DNA of 64,000 bases from Bog-473 sp963766995. Its GTDB lineage: Bacteria; Actinomycetota; Acidimicrobiia; Acidimicrobiales; RAAP-2. The translations under genes were made by a program, and so were the position numbers. Positions 17,875 to 26,713 of this stretch are shown one piece after another (position 1 is the first letter of the stretch; each line of letters starts with the position of its first letter). Where the stretch lies: the NCBI GenBank assembly GCA_963766995.1, contig CAVYCE010000001.1, positions 806,001-870,000 on the forward strand, read 5' to 3'. The notes under the pieces were generated by a model that was not told where the DNA came from, made no database searches, and saw nothing but the letters and a program-made list of their open reading frames with translations.

Positions 17875-19395
17875 ATGCCAACCATGCAGGTCACGAAGGG
17901 AACCTACCGGCGGCCCATTGTGGGCGCGATGCTGGCCCTGGCCGCACAGGTCGTCGTGATGCTGTGCATGCTTCCGTTCCGCACCCATCTCAGCATCGCC
18001 ACCCCAGCACTGGTCTTCGTGGTCCCGGTGGTGGTGGGCGTGGTCATTGGTGGCTTCGCCTCAGGCTCGGTGGCCGCACTGGGTGGCTTCCTCTGCTACG
18101 ACATTTTCTTTCTGCCCCCTTACGGGACCCTGACAGTAAGGGCACCCCAGAACTGGGCAGCGCTGATCGTCTACCTGCTCGTGGTCTTGGTGGTGGCCCG
18201 CGTGGTGACCAACTTGCAGGCGGCACGCGAGGAATCCCGGCGGCGCGAGGAGGATGGGGCCCGCCTGTTCGAATTGTCGCAGACACTGATCGGCGACCTG
18301 ACCCTGGCCCAACTGCTCGAGCACATCGCCGCCACGGTGCAGGCGGTGTTCGCGCCGCGCTGGACGGTCATGCTCGTTCCCGGCGAGCCCGATGGTCGGG
18401 GCGAGACACCGGCATTGACGGTGGCAGCCCAAGCCGGCCAGATACTGACCAGCGAGGAAGCAGCCTCGCTTACCGATCACTCCGGGCAGATCCGCTCGTT
18501 AGGCCTGTCGGGTGACATCTCGAGTCGAGTCGCGGTGGCCTTAGTGGCCAGCAATCGTCCAGTGGGAATGCTGGTGCTCCAAGAGGTGCAATTCGCCCGC
18601 CAGGACCGGGCCCTCTTAGGAACGTTCGCCAATCAGGCCGCCTTGGCCGTGGAGCGGGCCCAGCTGCAGGACCAGGCGCTACGAGCGATGTTGCTGGAGG
18701 AAGTGGACCGGTGGAGGGGCGCCATGATGGGTGCGGTCTCCCATGACCTGCGCACGCCGCTGGCGTCCATCAAGACGGCAGTTTCGAGTCTGCGCCAGAG
18801 CGGCGACACGCTGCAACCGCAGGACAGCGCGGAACTCCTCGAGCTCATTGAGCTGCAGTCCGATCGATTGGCCCGACTGGTGACCAATCTCCTGGACATG
18901 ACCAGGATCGAGTCGGGGGCGCTGGAGGTCCGAGCCGCCGTGATGTCCTTCCATGAACTGGTGGCCGAAGCAATGACCGCAGTCGACGGGCTGATTGCGA
19001 CATCTCGAGTCATGGTCAACGCACCGGCCGACCTTCCCCTGCTGTTCATCGATCACGTTCTGATCGGTCAGGTCTTGGCCAACCTGTTGGAAAATGCCAG
19101 TCGCATCGCGCCCGATGGGAGCCCGATCAGCATTGCGGCCCGCGTGGTTGAACAGACCATGTTAGAAGTCTCCGTTACCGATGAAGGACCAGGCATCCCC
19201 TCGAGCGAGCAGCAGCGCGTCTTCCACATGTTCAGTCAGAACAGTGGCGGTGGTCGAGCCGGTCTGGGGCTGGCCATCGCCAAGGCGTTCGTCGAGGCGC
19301 ACGGGGGAACCATCTGGATCGATCCCACTGTCACGCACGGGGCGCGCGTCGCCTTCAGCCTGCCGGTGGCTGCCAGTATCCCATCGCATGTGTAA
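17875..19395 (+). CDS. KdpD-like sensor histidine kinase lacking the KdpD N-terminal domain
   Basis: A 506-residue kinase. Four membrane helices of the KdpD (DUF4118) type occupy about residues 12-110, including YDIFFLPPYGTLTV. A GAF-like domain follows at about 140-260. The HisKA domain has the phosphoacceptor in SHDLRTPLASIK, and the HATPase domain has LLENAS, VTDEGPGIP and GRAGLGLAIAK. The cytoplasmic KdpD/UspA-like input domain that normally precedes the helices is missing. ATG 17875 has a GGAGG site four bases upstream, so this is not a wrong start. The response regulator gene begins on the base after its stop. Typical KdpD senses K+ limitation; with no kdpFABC genes in the window, the stimulus is uncertain. 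Confidence 0.85.
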   Translation: MPTMQVTKGTYRRPIVGAMLALAAQVVVMLCMLPFRTHLSIATPALVFVVPVVVGVVIGGFASGSVAALGGFLCYDIFFLPPYGTLTVRAPQNWAALIVYLLVVLVVARVVTNLQAAREESRRREEDGARLFELSQTLIGDLTLAQLLEHIAATVQAVFAPRWTVMLVPGEPDGRGETPALTVAAQAGQILTSEEAASLTDHSGQIRSLGLSGDISSRVAVALVASNRPVGMLVLQEVQFARQDRALLGTFANQAALAVERAQLQDQALRAMLLEEVDRWRGAMMGAVSHDLRTPLASIKTAVSSLRQSGDTLQPQDSAELLELIELQSDRLARLVTNLLDMTRIESGALEVRAAVMSFHELVAEAMTAVDGLIATSRVMVNAPADLPLLFIDHVLIGQVLANLLENASRIAPDGSPISIAARVVEQTMLEVSVTDEGPGIPSSEQQRVFHMFSQNSGGGRAGLGLAIAKAFVEAHGGTIWIDPTVTHGARVAFSLPVAASIPSHV

Positions 19396-20121
19396 ATGGA
19401 TAGCGCAGTGACCAAAGTGCTGGTGATCGATGACGACCCCTCATTGGTCAAAGCCCTGCGCATCGGGCTCACCGCGCGCGGTGATGAAGTGACGACGGCA
19501 CAGACCGGGAGCGAAGGCATCACACAGGTAGCGCTGGTGCATCCGGACCTCATCATCCTCGATCTGGGCTTGCCCGACATGGACGGTCTCGAGGTGTGCC
19601 GGCGCATTCGAGAATTCTCCAATGTGCCGGTGATTGTGCTCTCGGCCTACGGCGACGAGCGGCGCAAGGTGGAGGCCCTCGACGGCGGTGCCGACGACTT
19701 CATCACCAAGCCATTCGGCATGGCCGAGCTCGAAGCCCGCCTAAGGGTGGCAGTACGTCACAATGCCTCCCGCCATGGTGCCGGCGAAACATCCCCGCCC
19801 ACCACTGAGGTGGGCGACATCGGCGTTGACTTCGTGCATCACATGGCTACCGTGCGTGGGGAATCCGTTCCACTGACGAGCCGAGAGTTCGACCTGCTGG
19901 CCTACTTTGCTCGGCATGCCGGGAAGGTGTGCACCCACCACATGATCCTCAAGGATGTCTGGGGTCCGGGATACGGAGTCGAATCCAACTACGTCCGTGT
20001 CTACGCCCACCGCCTGCGCAAGAAACTGGGTGACGAAGACGGGCACATTCTGCGCACCATTCCCGGCATTGGATACCAGCTCGTGGCGGAGCAGCAGGAA
20101 CCTGACCTGCCTCGCCCATGA
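19396..20121 (+). CDS. KdpE-like OmpR-family response regulator
   Basis: A 241-residue two-domain regulator. The receiver domain (about 1-120) has the acidic pair in VIDDDPS, phosphoacceptor Asp in LDLGLPDMDG, and Lys in FITKPFG. The C-terminal winged-helix DNA-binding domain (about 140-232) has the OmpR-type LTSREFDLLAYFARHAG and VYAHRLRKKLGD motifs. Its start codon directly follows the kinase stop, so the two are translated together and form a cognate pair. KdpE normally activates kdpFABC; here the targets are unknown and may include the neighbouring secreted protein or SDR genes, which is inference from position only. Confidence 0.88.
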   Translation: MDSAVTKVLVIDDDPSLVKALRIGLTARGDEVTTAQTGSEGITQVALVHPDLIILDLGLPDMDGLEVCRRIREFSNVPVIVLSAYGDERRKVEALDGGADDFITKPFGMAELEARLRVAVRHNASRHGAGETSPPTTEVGDIGVDFVHHMATVRGESVPLTSREFDLLAYFARHAGKVCTHHMILKDVWGPGYGVESNYVRVYAHRLRKKLGDEDGHILRTIPGIGYQLVAEQQEPDLPRP

Positions 20122-20217
20122 GGTGGGAGATCCCGGGGCGGCCTTCGGGCTCACTGCCTGCCTAATGTGACGGCACTGACGCGCGCCAGTAGGGCGCCTG
20201 AGAGGTGGGGTGGAGGC

Positions 20218-21021
20218 ATGGGACAGAGCCTGGCGGGATGTCGGACGCTGGTGACGGGGGCCTCGTCGGGCATCGGTGCCGGATTGGCCGAGGCCCTGGC
20301 CAAAGAAGGGGCGGTGGTGGGCATCTGCGCCCGAAGGGCCGACCGGCTCAAGGACGTGGTCGATCGCTGCATGGCCTACTCCCCCGACAGCCGCATGTGG
20401 GTCACCGACCTGGCCGACCTCGATGCCGTGGATCAGCTGGCCATTGACGTGATGGATGCCTTCGGAGGCGTTGACCTCCTCGTCAACAACGCTGGCATTC
20501 CCAAACGCCGGCATGTCACGGCCCTGGACATCGAAGTCATCACCCAGGTCATGCACATCAACTACTTGTCGCCGATGCGTCTGACTATGGCCCTGCTCCC
20601 GCACATGTTGGCCCGCGGCTCGGGCACCATCGTCAATGTGTCATCGATCGCCGCCACCCTGAGCGCGCCGGGCGAAGCCGCCTACGACGCCTCGAAAGCC
20701 GCACTCACCGCCTTCTCGGAAGCCATGGCCGTCGACTTGTGGGAGACAGGAGTCAAGGTCATGGTGGTCTACCCCGCCGTGATCGACACCGACCTCTTCA
20801 CGCTGCCAGACAACGACATACCTGACCTACCAATCCCGGCCGAACCAGTGTCGGTGGCCGTCGACGCCATCCTGGCTGGCATGGCATCTGGTGCGGCGCA
20901 GGTGTACATCCCCGAATATTTCAAAGACATTGCAGCGGGGAAAGCTCAGGACGTCGGCAAATTCTTAGAAGGAACGGCCGACTACATGCGCCAACAGCGC
21001 GAGAAGCACGAACAGAAATAG
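20218..21021 (+). CDS. Short-chain dehydrogenase/reductase (SDR)
   Basis: A classical 267-residue SDR: NAD(P)-binding TGASSGIG near residue 13, NNAG near 87, a catalytic Ser in the VSSIAA strand, and YDASK as the active-site Tyr/Lys. The residue after the second strand is Arg (CARRADR), which favours NADP(H). The chosen ATG at 20218 follows a GGTGGAGG site at two to six bases; a longer frame from 20167 has no ribosome-binding site. The substrate is not identifiable. It is 38 bases upstream of the serine hydrolase gene and probably co-transcribed with it. Confidence 0.85.
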   Translation: MGQSLAGCRTLVTGASSGIGAGLAEALAKEGAVVGICARRADRLKDVVDRCMAYSPDSRMWVTDLADLDAVDQLAIDVMDAFGGVDLLVNNAGIPKRRHVTALDIEVITQVMHINYLSPMRLTMALLPHMLARGSGTIVNVSSIAATLSAPGEAAYDASKAALTAFSEAMAVDLWETGVKVMVVYPAVIDTDLFTLPDNDIPDLPIPAEPVSVAVDAILAGMASGAAQVYIPEYFKDIAAGKAQDVGKFLEGTADYMRQQREKHEQK

Positions 21022-21059
21022 TCCGGCCGATACGCTCGGCCCCACAGATTGGAGTGTGT

Positions 21060-22286
21060 ATGTCCGCCATAAAGGTCGACGCTGACGCCGCAGGCCTCGA
21101 CGCCACGCGGCTAGAGCGCATCACTGAGCATTTCGAGTCCCGCTATCTCACCACCGGCAAGATGGCCGGTTGCCAGATCACAGTGGTGCGTGGTGGGCAC
21201 GTCGCCTATTACCGGAATCTTGGTCTGAGGGATCGAGAACGACAGCTCCCTATTGAAGACGACACCATCTTCCGTATCTATTCGATGACCAAACCCATCG
21301 CCTCCCTGGCCCTGATGCAGCTCTACGAACGAGGCATGTTCCAGCTCACCGACCCGGTGCACCGCTACATCCCCGAATGGCGCACCCTGCAGGTCGGCGA
21401 AACTCAGGCCGACGGTTCGGTCAGTCTGTCGAAGCCCAATCGTCCGATGAATGTCCGCGATGTGCTCATGCACATGACAGGCCTACCCGGCGAGCTCATT
21501 CCCTCCAACCCCATCGATGCCAAGTTCGCCGAAGAGCGGGCCGCCATCGCCAAGGGATTGACGCTTGAGAGCATCACCGCACTGTTGGCCCAGCACCCGC
21601 TGAAATTCCAACCGGGCACGAAGTGGAACTACGGGCTGTCCACCGACATTGTGGGCCGCCTGGTCGAGATCCTCTCGGGTCAACGCTTCGATGAGTACCT
21701 CCAGGAGCACATATTCGATCCATTGGAAATGAGTGACACGGGCTTCTTCGTTCCCGAACATTCAGCCGGGCGTCTCGCTTCCCTCTACCAATTCCGTCCC
21801 GGCAACTCGCCTTCGCTGATGGACGATGCCGCCGCGAGTCGCTCACTCCGACCCCGCTCCTACCTGTCGGGTGCGGGAGGGCTGGTCTCGACCACCCACG
21901 ACTATGCGGCCTTCTGCCAAATGCTGGTCAACGGCGGCCAGCTCAACGGACGGCGACTCATCGGCCGCAAGACCCTGGAGCTCATGACCGGCAACCATCT
22001 GCCCGGCGGCGCCACGCTGGCCGACCTGGCCGTCGGCGGCTTCGGGGAGGCGGGATTCGATGGGGTGGGATTCGGACTGGGGTTTGCCGTCAACCAGGGA
22101 CCGGCCGAGACCGCCATGGCCGGCTCGGCGGGCGACTTCTATTGGGGTGGCGCTGCCAGCACGGCATTCTGGGTCGACCCTGCCACGGACCTGTTCGTCG
22201 TCTTCATGACGCAGCTGTTCCCCTCCGTCGCCTACCCCTTCCGGGCCCAGCTCCGAGCGCTGGTGTACCAGGCCTTCGACGATTGA
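21060..22286 (+). CDS. Beta-lactamase-fold serine hydrolase (family VIII esterase-like)
   Basis: A 408-residue penicillin-binding-protein-like hydrolase with the nucleophile motif SMTK (about residue 80), the Tyr motif in KWNYGLSTD (about 190) and a C-terminal WGG motif (about 365). SxxK plus Y and WGG is typical of family VIII esterases and EstB-like beta-lactamase relatives, which hydrolyse small esters rather than beta-lactams. No signal peptide is present, so it is probably cytoplasmic. The ATG at 21060 follows GGAG by five bases; two codons further upstream are also in frame. It follows the SDR gene in the same orientation. Confidence 0.82.
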   Translation: MSAIKVDADAAGLDATRLERITEHFESRYLTTGKMAGCQITVVRGGHVAYYRNLGLRDRERQLPIEDDTIFRIYSMTKPIASLALMQLYERGMFQLTDPVHRYIPEWRTLQVGETQADGSVSLSKPNRPMNVRDVLMHMTGLPGELIPSNPIDAKFAEERAAIAKGLTLESITALLAQHPLKFQPGTKWNYGLSTDIVGRLVEILSGQRFDEYLQEHIFDPLEMSDTGFFVPEHSAGRLASLYQFRPGNSPSLMDDAAASRSLRPRSYLSGAGGLVSTTHDYAAFCQMLVNGGQLNGRRLIGRKTLELMTGNHLPGGATLADLAVGGFGEAGFDGVGFGLGFAVNQGPAETAMAGSAGDFYWGGAASTAFWVDPATDLFVVFMTQLFPSVAYPFRAQLRALVYQAFDD

Positions 22287-22401
22287 GCGACGCACCTTGT
22301 AACAATCCATTCATGTAGAGGAAACGGCCCGAGCACATCGGCGACTTACTTTGAGCCCACTAAGCACGAGTCGTGGGGATGGCAGTGGATCCGTTGCCGG
22401 C

Positions 22402-23256
22402 ATGAAGAGAGATCTCCTAATCGGGGTAGCTCAATGGCTGCCCGTCCCCGGCGAGCCGCAACAGAATCTGCATGTGGCCCTAGGCATGGTGGAGATGGCC
22501 TCCAAGCGAGGGGTCGAACTCCTGCTCCTGCCTGAGCTATGGCCTTGCGGTTATGACCCCGACACCTTGGCCCGCGATGCCCGCGCCGCAGCCGAGCCGC
22601 GGCAAGGTCCGCGTAGCGAACGCCTCTCCGCGGCAGCCCGCGAACACAATCTGTGGCTGGTCGCTGGCAGCGTTCCCGAGCTCGGCGACGACGGGCAGAT
22701 CTTCAACACGCTGCTGGTCTTCAGCCCTAAGGGAACCTTGGTGGCCTGGCACCGCAAGGCGCACCTCTACTCACCCACCGGTGAGACCTCGGTGTTCACG
22801 CCAGGGGATTGCCTCACCACCTTCGAGGACCCTTCACTAGGCGTCGTGGGATTAGTGGTGAACTTTGACGGCGATTTTCCCGAGGTAGCGCGCACCTTGG
22901 CGCTGCGCGGCGCCCACCTGGTACTCGCCCCGTCCGCCTATGAGGTCGAAGGGTCGGTGTCCTGGGACCTGTTCTACCCGGCCATGGCGCTGGCCAACAG
23001 CCAATGGTGGGTCCAAGCCAACCAGTGCGGTGCCCACCACACCTCCACCATGCTGGGAGCCAGTCGGATCATCGCGCCCACCGGCACCGTCGTGGCCGAA
23101 GCCGAGCGGGCCATGCCCGGTTCGACCCATGCGCCCTCGCTGCTGGTACATCGAATCGACCTCACGTTGGCCCTGCAACGAGACGGCATCGCCGCCTTGC
23201 TCGAAAGCGAGCGCCGTCCCCAGCTCTACTTCGATCAGCCCATTCACACCGCCTGA
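22402..23256 (+). CDS. Nitrilase-superfamily protein with catalytic Cys replaced by Asn
   Basis: A 284-residue carbon-nitrogen hydrolase fold. Glu45 (LLLPELW) and Lys119 (AWHRKAHLY) match the family's Glu-Lys-Cys triad, but the Cys position, normally in a GxxxCYDxxFPE motif, reads GLVVNFDGDFPE. The codon at 22861-22863 is AAC (Asn154). Two base changes separate AAC from a Cys codon (TGC), so a single-base error does not explain this. The rest of the fold, including FDGDFPE, is well kept. The protein is therefore probably not an amidase or nitrilase and may be a pseudoenzyme or have changed chemistry. The ATG at 22402 is chosen by homology to the family N-terminus; a TTG at 22351 is in frame. 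It is 47 bases upstream of a nitroreductase gene. Confidence 0.83.
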   Translation: MKRDLLIGVAQWLPVPGEPQQNLHVALGMVEMASKRGVELLLLPELWPCGYDPDTLARDARAAAEPRQGPRSERLSAAAREHNLWLVAGSVPELGDDGQIFNTLLVFSPKGTLVAWHRKAHLYSPTGETSVFTPGDCLTTFEDPSLGVVGLVVNFDGDFPEVARTLALRGAHLVLAPSAYEVEGSVSWDLFYPAMALANSQWWVQANQCGAHHTSTMLGASRIIAPTGTVVAEAERAMPGSTHAPSLLVHRIDLTLALQRDGIAALLESERRPQLYFDQPIHTA

Positions 23257-23303
23257 ATCGGGTCGGAATCGGTTGGCGATGGCGGGGCGGCTACCGTCGG
23301 TGT

Positions 23304-24011
23304 GTGGACGACATCGCCGATACCGTCAGCCTCTACGAGGGGCTTCTCTCTACTCGGGCCATTCGCCGTTACACCGACGAACCGGTGCCCGACGAAGTCC
23401 TGCGCGACATCCTCTTCGCGGCCACTCGAGCTCCCAGCGGCTCCAACCGACAGCCGTTCCGCTTCATGGTGCTCACCTCAGGTCCGGTGGCCGAAACAGC
23501 GAAGCGGTTGATCGGGGAGACAGCGCGATCGTTCTGGCGGGACAAGCGTGCGGCCGACGGCTACGACAAGGGCTCAGGAGCCGAGGCCGACTCTCCCAAG
23601 GCCCGCATGGCCCGCACCATGCAGCACTACGTGGACAACTTCGAGTCGGTGCCCGTTCTGGTCCTTGGTTGCTTTGTTCCCTACCGGCACACCAACCACA
23701 CCGATGGCGCCTCGGTGTACCCGGCCTGCCAGAACCTGCTCTTGGCCGCTCGATCCCTGGGGTACGGAGGGGTAATGACCATCTGGCACTTCGCCGTGGC
23801 GGACCAACTGCATACGCTGCTGCAGATTCCACCTGAAGTTGAGCTCATGGCCACCATCACGCTGGGACGCCCGGCCGGCTCACACGGTCCGGTGCGGCGG
23901 CGGCCATTGCCCGAATTGGTCTACGGCGACAAGTGGGGTGACGCGCCCAGCTGGGCGGTTGATCCCGAAGGTGTCACCCACACGGCGGCGGGGCCTCCGA
24001 CCGGCACGTAA
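23304..24011 (+). CDS. Nitroreductase family flavoprotein
   Basis: A 235-residue FMN-dependent nitroreductase-like protein. The N-terminal STRAIRRYTDEPVPDEVLRDIL and APSGSNRQPFRF motifs bind FMN phosphate and ring, and a second motif near residue 160 (SLGYGGVMTIW) completes the fold. The family reduces nitro groups, quinones or enones with NAD(P)H; the substrate is unknown. The GTG start at 23304 has only a weak ribosome-binding site, and the frame extends upstream through the nitrilase gene without support. It is followed by the amidohydrolase gene at a 45-base gap. Confidence 0.85.
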   Translation: MDDIADTVSLYEGLLSTRAIRRYTDEPVPDEVLRDILFAATRAPSGSNRQPFRFMVLTSGPVAETAKRLIGETARSFWRDKRAADGYDKGSGAEADSPKARMARTMQHYVDNFESVPVLVLGCFVPYRHTNHTDGASVYPACQNLLLAARSLGYGGVMTIWHFAVADQLHTLLQIPPEVELMATITLGRPAGSHGPVRRRPLPELVYGDKWGDAPSWAVDPEGVTHTAAGPPTGT

Positions 24012-24056
24012 AGTCTGGAGTGCCGGTCCGCGCTCCATCACCTTGGAAGGCAGCTC

Positions 24057-25244
24057 ATGCACACGGTCGACTCCCCTGTCTTTGACGCCGACAATCACTA
24101 CTACGAGGCACTCGACGCCTTCACCCGACACCTCGACCCGGCTCACGGCCAGCGGGTGATTCAGTGGGTCGACGTGGGCAACCGCCGGTATCACGCACTG
24201 GGCGGACGCATCAATCACGCCGTCTCCAATCCCACCTTCAACCCCGTGTCGCCCGCCGGATCCCTGGCCGACTACTTCAGGGGCAACCCGAACAACGTGC
24301 CCATGCACGAGCTGATGGGCACGCCCGAACCGATCCGGCCCGAGTACCGCGATCGCGACGCACGCCTGGCCGTGATGGATCAGCAAGGCATCGCCAAAAT
24401 CTGGCTGTTCCCCACCTTGGGCATGCTCTACGAAGAAGCGTTGAAGCACGACCCCGGTGCCGTGGTCCTGCTCTTTCGCGCCTTCAACCGGTGGTTGGCC
24501 GAAGACTGGGGCATGGAGTACCAGCACCGCATCTTCGCCGCGCCTTACATCTCGCTGGCCGACATTGACGAAGCGGTGGTCGAGTTGGAATGGGCCTTGG
24601 ACCAGGGAGCACGCTCGGTGGTACTGCGGGCCGCCGCACCCACCACGGTGAACGGTCCCTACTCGCCGGCCCACCCGATGTTTGATCCCTTCTGGGCCCG
24701 GGTCAGTGAAGCAGGGATCACGGTGGTCATCCACGCCGGCGACGCTGGACTGTCGTCCAATGGATACGCCGTGGACGGCTTCTCCGCCTCGTTCGGTGGT
24801 GGGTATGCCACCCCAAGCATCAAGATGTTCGCCATTGAGCGGGCGGCGCACGACTTCCTGGCCACTCTCATGTTGGAAAAGCTGTTCGATCGATTTCCCG
24901 GTGTGCGCATCGCCTCGGTGGAGAACGGCTCGGAATTCCTCGACCCTCTCTTCCGCAAGCTGAGCGGGTCGGCCCGCAAGATGCCGGGTTACTTCAAAGA
25001 GGATCCCGTGGTCACTTTCCGACGGCACGTATGGATCAACCCATTCTGGGAGGACGACGTCAATGAGATCGTCAACCTGATGGGCGACGAGCGCGTGATT
25101 TTCGGATCGGACTGGCCGCACATTGAGGGATTGCCCGAACCCACCGATTGGGTGACCGAGCTGCAGAAGCTGCCGGCCGAGTCGATTCCCAAGATCATGG
25201 GCGGCAACGTGTCCGAGCTGAACGAGCGGGTGCCCACCCCATGA
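24057..25244 (+). CDS. Amidohydrolase family protein (amidohydrolase 2-type TIM barrel)
   Basis: A 395-residue metal-dependent amidohydrolase. It opens with a DxN-H variant (DADNHYYE) of the usual DxHxH metal motif, has a central His (VVIHAGDA) near residue 230, and ends with the conserved FGSDWPHIEG near residue 350. This layout is typical of ACMSD/LigW-like decarboxylases or hydrolases frequent in Actinobacteria that degrade aromatics. The replacement of the first His by Asn may reduce the number of metals bound. The stop overlaps the start of the glucose-6-phosphate dehydrogenase gene (ATGA), so the two are translated together. Confidence 0.83.
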   Translation: MHTVDSPVFDADNHYYEALDAFTRHLDPAHGQRVIQWVDVGNRRYHALGGRINHAVSNPTFNPVSPAGSLADYFRGNPNNVPMHELMGTPEPIRPEYRDRDARLAVMDQQGIAKIWLFPTLGMLYEEALKHDPGAVVLLFRAFNRWLAEDWGMEYQHRIFAAPYISLADIDEAVVELEWALDQGARSVVLRAAAPTTVNGPYSPAHPMFDPFWARVSEAGITVVIHAGDAGLSSNGYAVDGFSASFGGGYATPSIKMFAIERAAHDFLATLMLEKLFDRFPGVRIASVENGSEFLDPLFRKLSGSARKMPGYFKEDPVVTFRRHVWINPFWEDDVNEIVNLMGDERVIFGSDWPHIEGLPEPTDWVTELQKLPAESIPKIMGGNVSELNERVPTP

Positions 25245-26707
25245 GCCCACCCATTGCCGACTCAGAGTCAGACCCCCCGGCACCACTCCTCCCCCACGTC
25301 ATCGTCCTCTTCGGCGCCACGGGTGACCTGGCGGCGCGCAAATTGCTGCCGGGACTCCTTCACCTCTCACAGTCAGGGATGCTGCCCGAATACCGGATCG
25401 TCGGCACCTCGACCAGCGACCTCAGCGATGAGGAATTCCGACACCTGGCCCGACACGCTTGCGACACATACGCCACGGGCAAGATCTCGCTATTGCAGTG
25501 GGCCCAGTTCGAGCAGCGCCTGAGCTTTGTCCCTCAGACGAAAGGTCCGGACGGTCTGGCGGCGGCGGTCAAGGCGGCCGAAATGGCAATCGGCAGCGAC
25601 GACGTGCGCCGACTGCACTACCTGAGCATTCCGCCCTCTGCGGCCAGCGACGTCATCCACCTGTTGGGCAAGGCCGACTTGGTGGACCGGTCCCGCATCA
25701 TCATGGAGAAGCCGTTCGGCACCGACCTGGAAAGTGCCATCGAACTCAACGCGACGGTGCACGAGGTCTTCGACGAGGAGCAGGTCTTCCGCATCGACCA
25801 CTTCCTGGGCAAGGAGGCGGCCCAGAACATCCTGGCCTTCCGCTTCGCCAATGGGCTCTTCGAACCCATCTGGAACCGGGATCACATTGACCACGTGCAG
25901 ATCGACGTGCCCGAGACACTGTCCGTCGACGACAGAGTCAGCTTCTACGAGGCCACCGGCGCCTTCAAGGACATGGTGGTGACCCACCTGTTCCAGATCC
26001 TGGCCTTCATGGCCATGGAACCGCCGACGGCACTTGAACCCCGAGCTATCGGGGAGGAAAAGAACAAGGTGTTCCGCTCCATGCGTCCGCTCGACGTGAC
26101 CCGGGTCGTGCGAGGCCAGTACGAGGGATATCGGGACATCCCCGGCGTAGCGCCCGATTCCGACACCGAGACCTTCGTGGCCCTTGAGGTGGAGATCGAC
26201 AACTGGCGCTGGGCCGGCGTGCCGTTCTACCTGCGCACCGGCAAGGAACTGGGCGGAGGCGAACGCATTATCTCCATCGCCTTTCGCGAACCGCCGAAGA
26301 GCATGTTCCCAGCCGATTCAGGCGTGGGCACGCAGGGTCCGGACCATCTCACCTTCGACCTGGCTGACTCCTCAAAGCTGTCACTGTCGTTCTACGGCAA
26401 GAAGCCCGGTCCCGGCATGAAGCTTGAGAAGCTCAGCTTGCAGTTCGCGCTCCATGAGACCGGCCAGGATGCCGACGTCTTGGAGGCCTACGAGCGGCTG
26501 ATCCACGATGCCATGGTGGGCGACCACACCCTCTTCAACACGGCCGAGGGCATCGAGCGGCTGTGGGAGCTGTCCACGCCGCTACTCGATCACCCCGAAC
26601 CGGTGCAGCCGTACGCCAAGGGCAGCTGGGGCCCGGCCACCATCGGCGACCTCATTGCACCGCGCAACTGGCGTCTGCCCTTCGAACGCCAGTGGAGGGC
26701 GAAGTAG
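25241..26707 (+). CDS. zwf: Glucose-6-phosphate 1-dehydrogenase
   Basis: A 488-residue enzyme that oxidises glucose-6-phosphate to 6-phosphogluconolactone with NADP+ and feeds the oxidative pentose-phosphate pathway. It has the coenzyme motif VLFGATGDLAARKLLPGL at the N-terminus and the substrate and catalytic motif RIDHFLGKEAAQNI (about residue 180), with the conserved EKPFG upstream. Length and domain order are normal. The ATG at 25241 overlaps the amidohydrolase stop, which is unusual company for zwf: the usual partners (opcA, tkt, tal, gnd) are not seen nearby. It converges on the SRPBCC gene with six bases between stops. Confidence 0.93.
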   Translation: MSPPIADSESDPPAPLLPHVIVLFGATGDLAARKLLPGLLHLSQSGMLPEYRIVGTSTSDLSDEEFRHLARHACDTYATGKISLLQWAQFEQRLSFVPQTKGPDGLAAAVKAAEMAIGSDDVRRLHYLSIPPSAASDVIHLLGKADLVDRSRIIMEKPFGTDLESAIELNATVHEVFDEEQVFRIDHFLGKEAAQNILAFRFANGLFEPIWNRDHIDHVQIDVPETLSVDDRVSFYEATGAFKDMVVTHLFQILAFMAMEPPTALEPRAIGEEKNKVFRSMRPLDVTRVVRGQYEGYRDIPGVAPDSDTETFVALEVEIDNWRWAGVPFYLRTGKELGGGERIISIAFREPPKSMFPADSGVGTQGPDHLTFDLADSSKLSLSFYGKKPGPGMKLEKLSLQFALHETGQDADVLEAYERLIHDAMVGDHTLFNTAEGIERLWELSTPLLDHPEPVQPYAKGSWGPATIGDLIAPRNWRLPFERQWRAK

Positions 26708-26713
26708 TCACCA

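Noticed and set aside
23880..25286. 468-codon reverse frame over the amidohydrolase gene
   Set aside because: It is a mirror of the amidohydrolase coding frame with biased composition and no motif.
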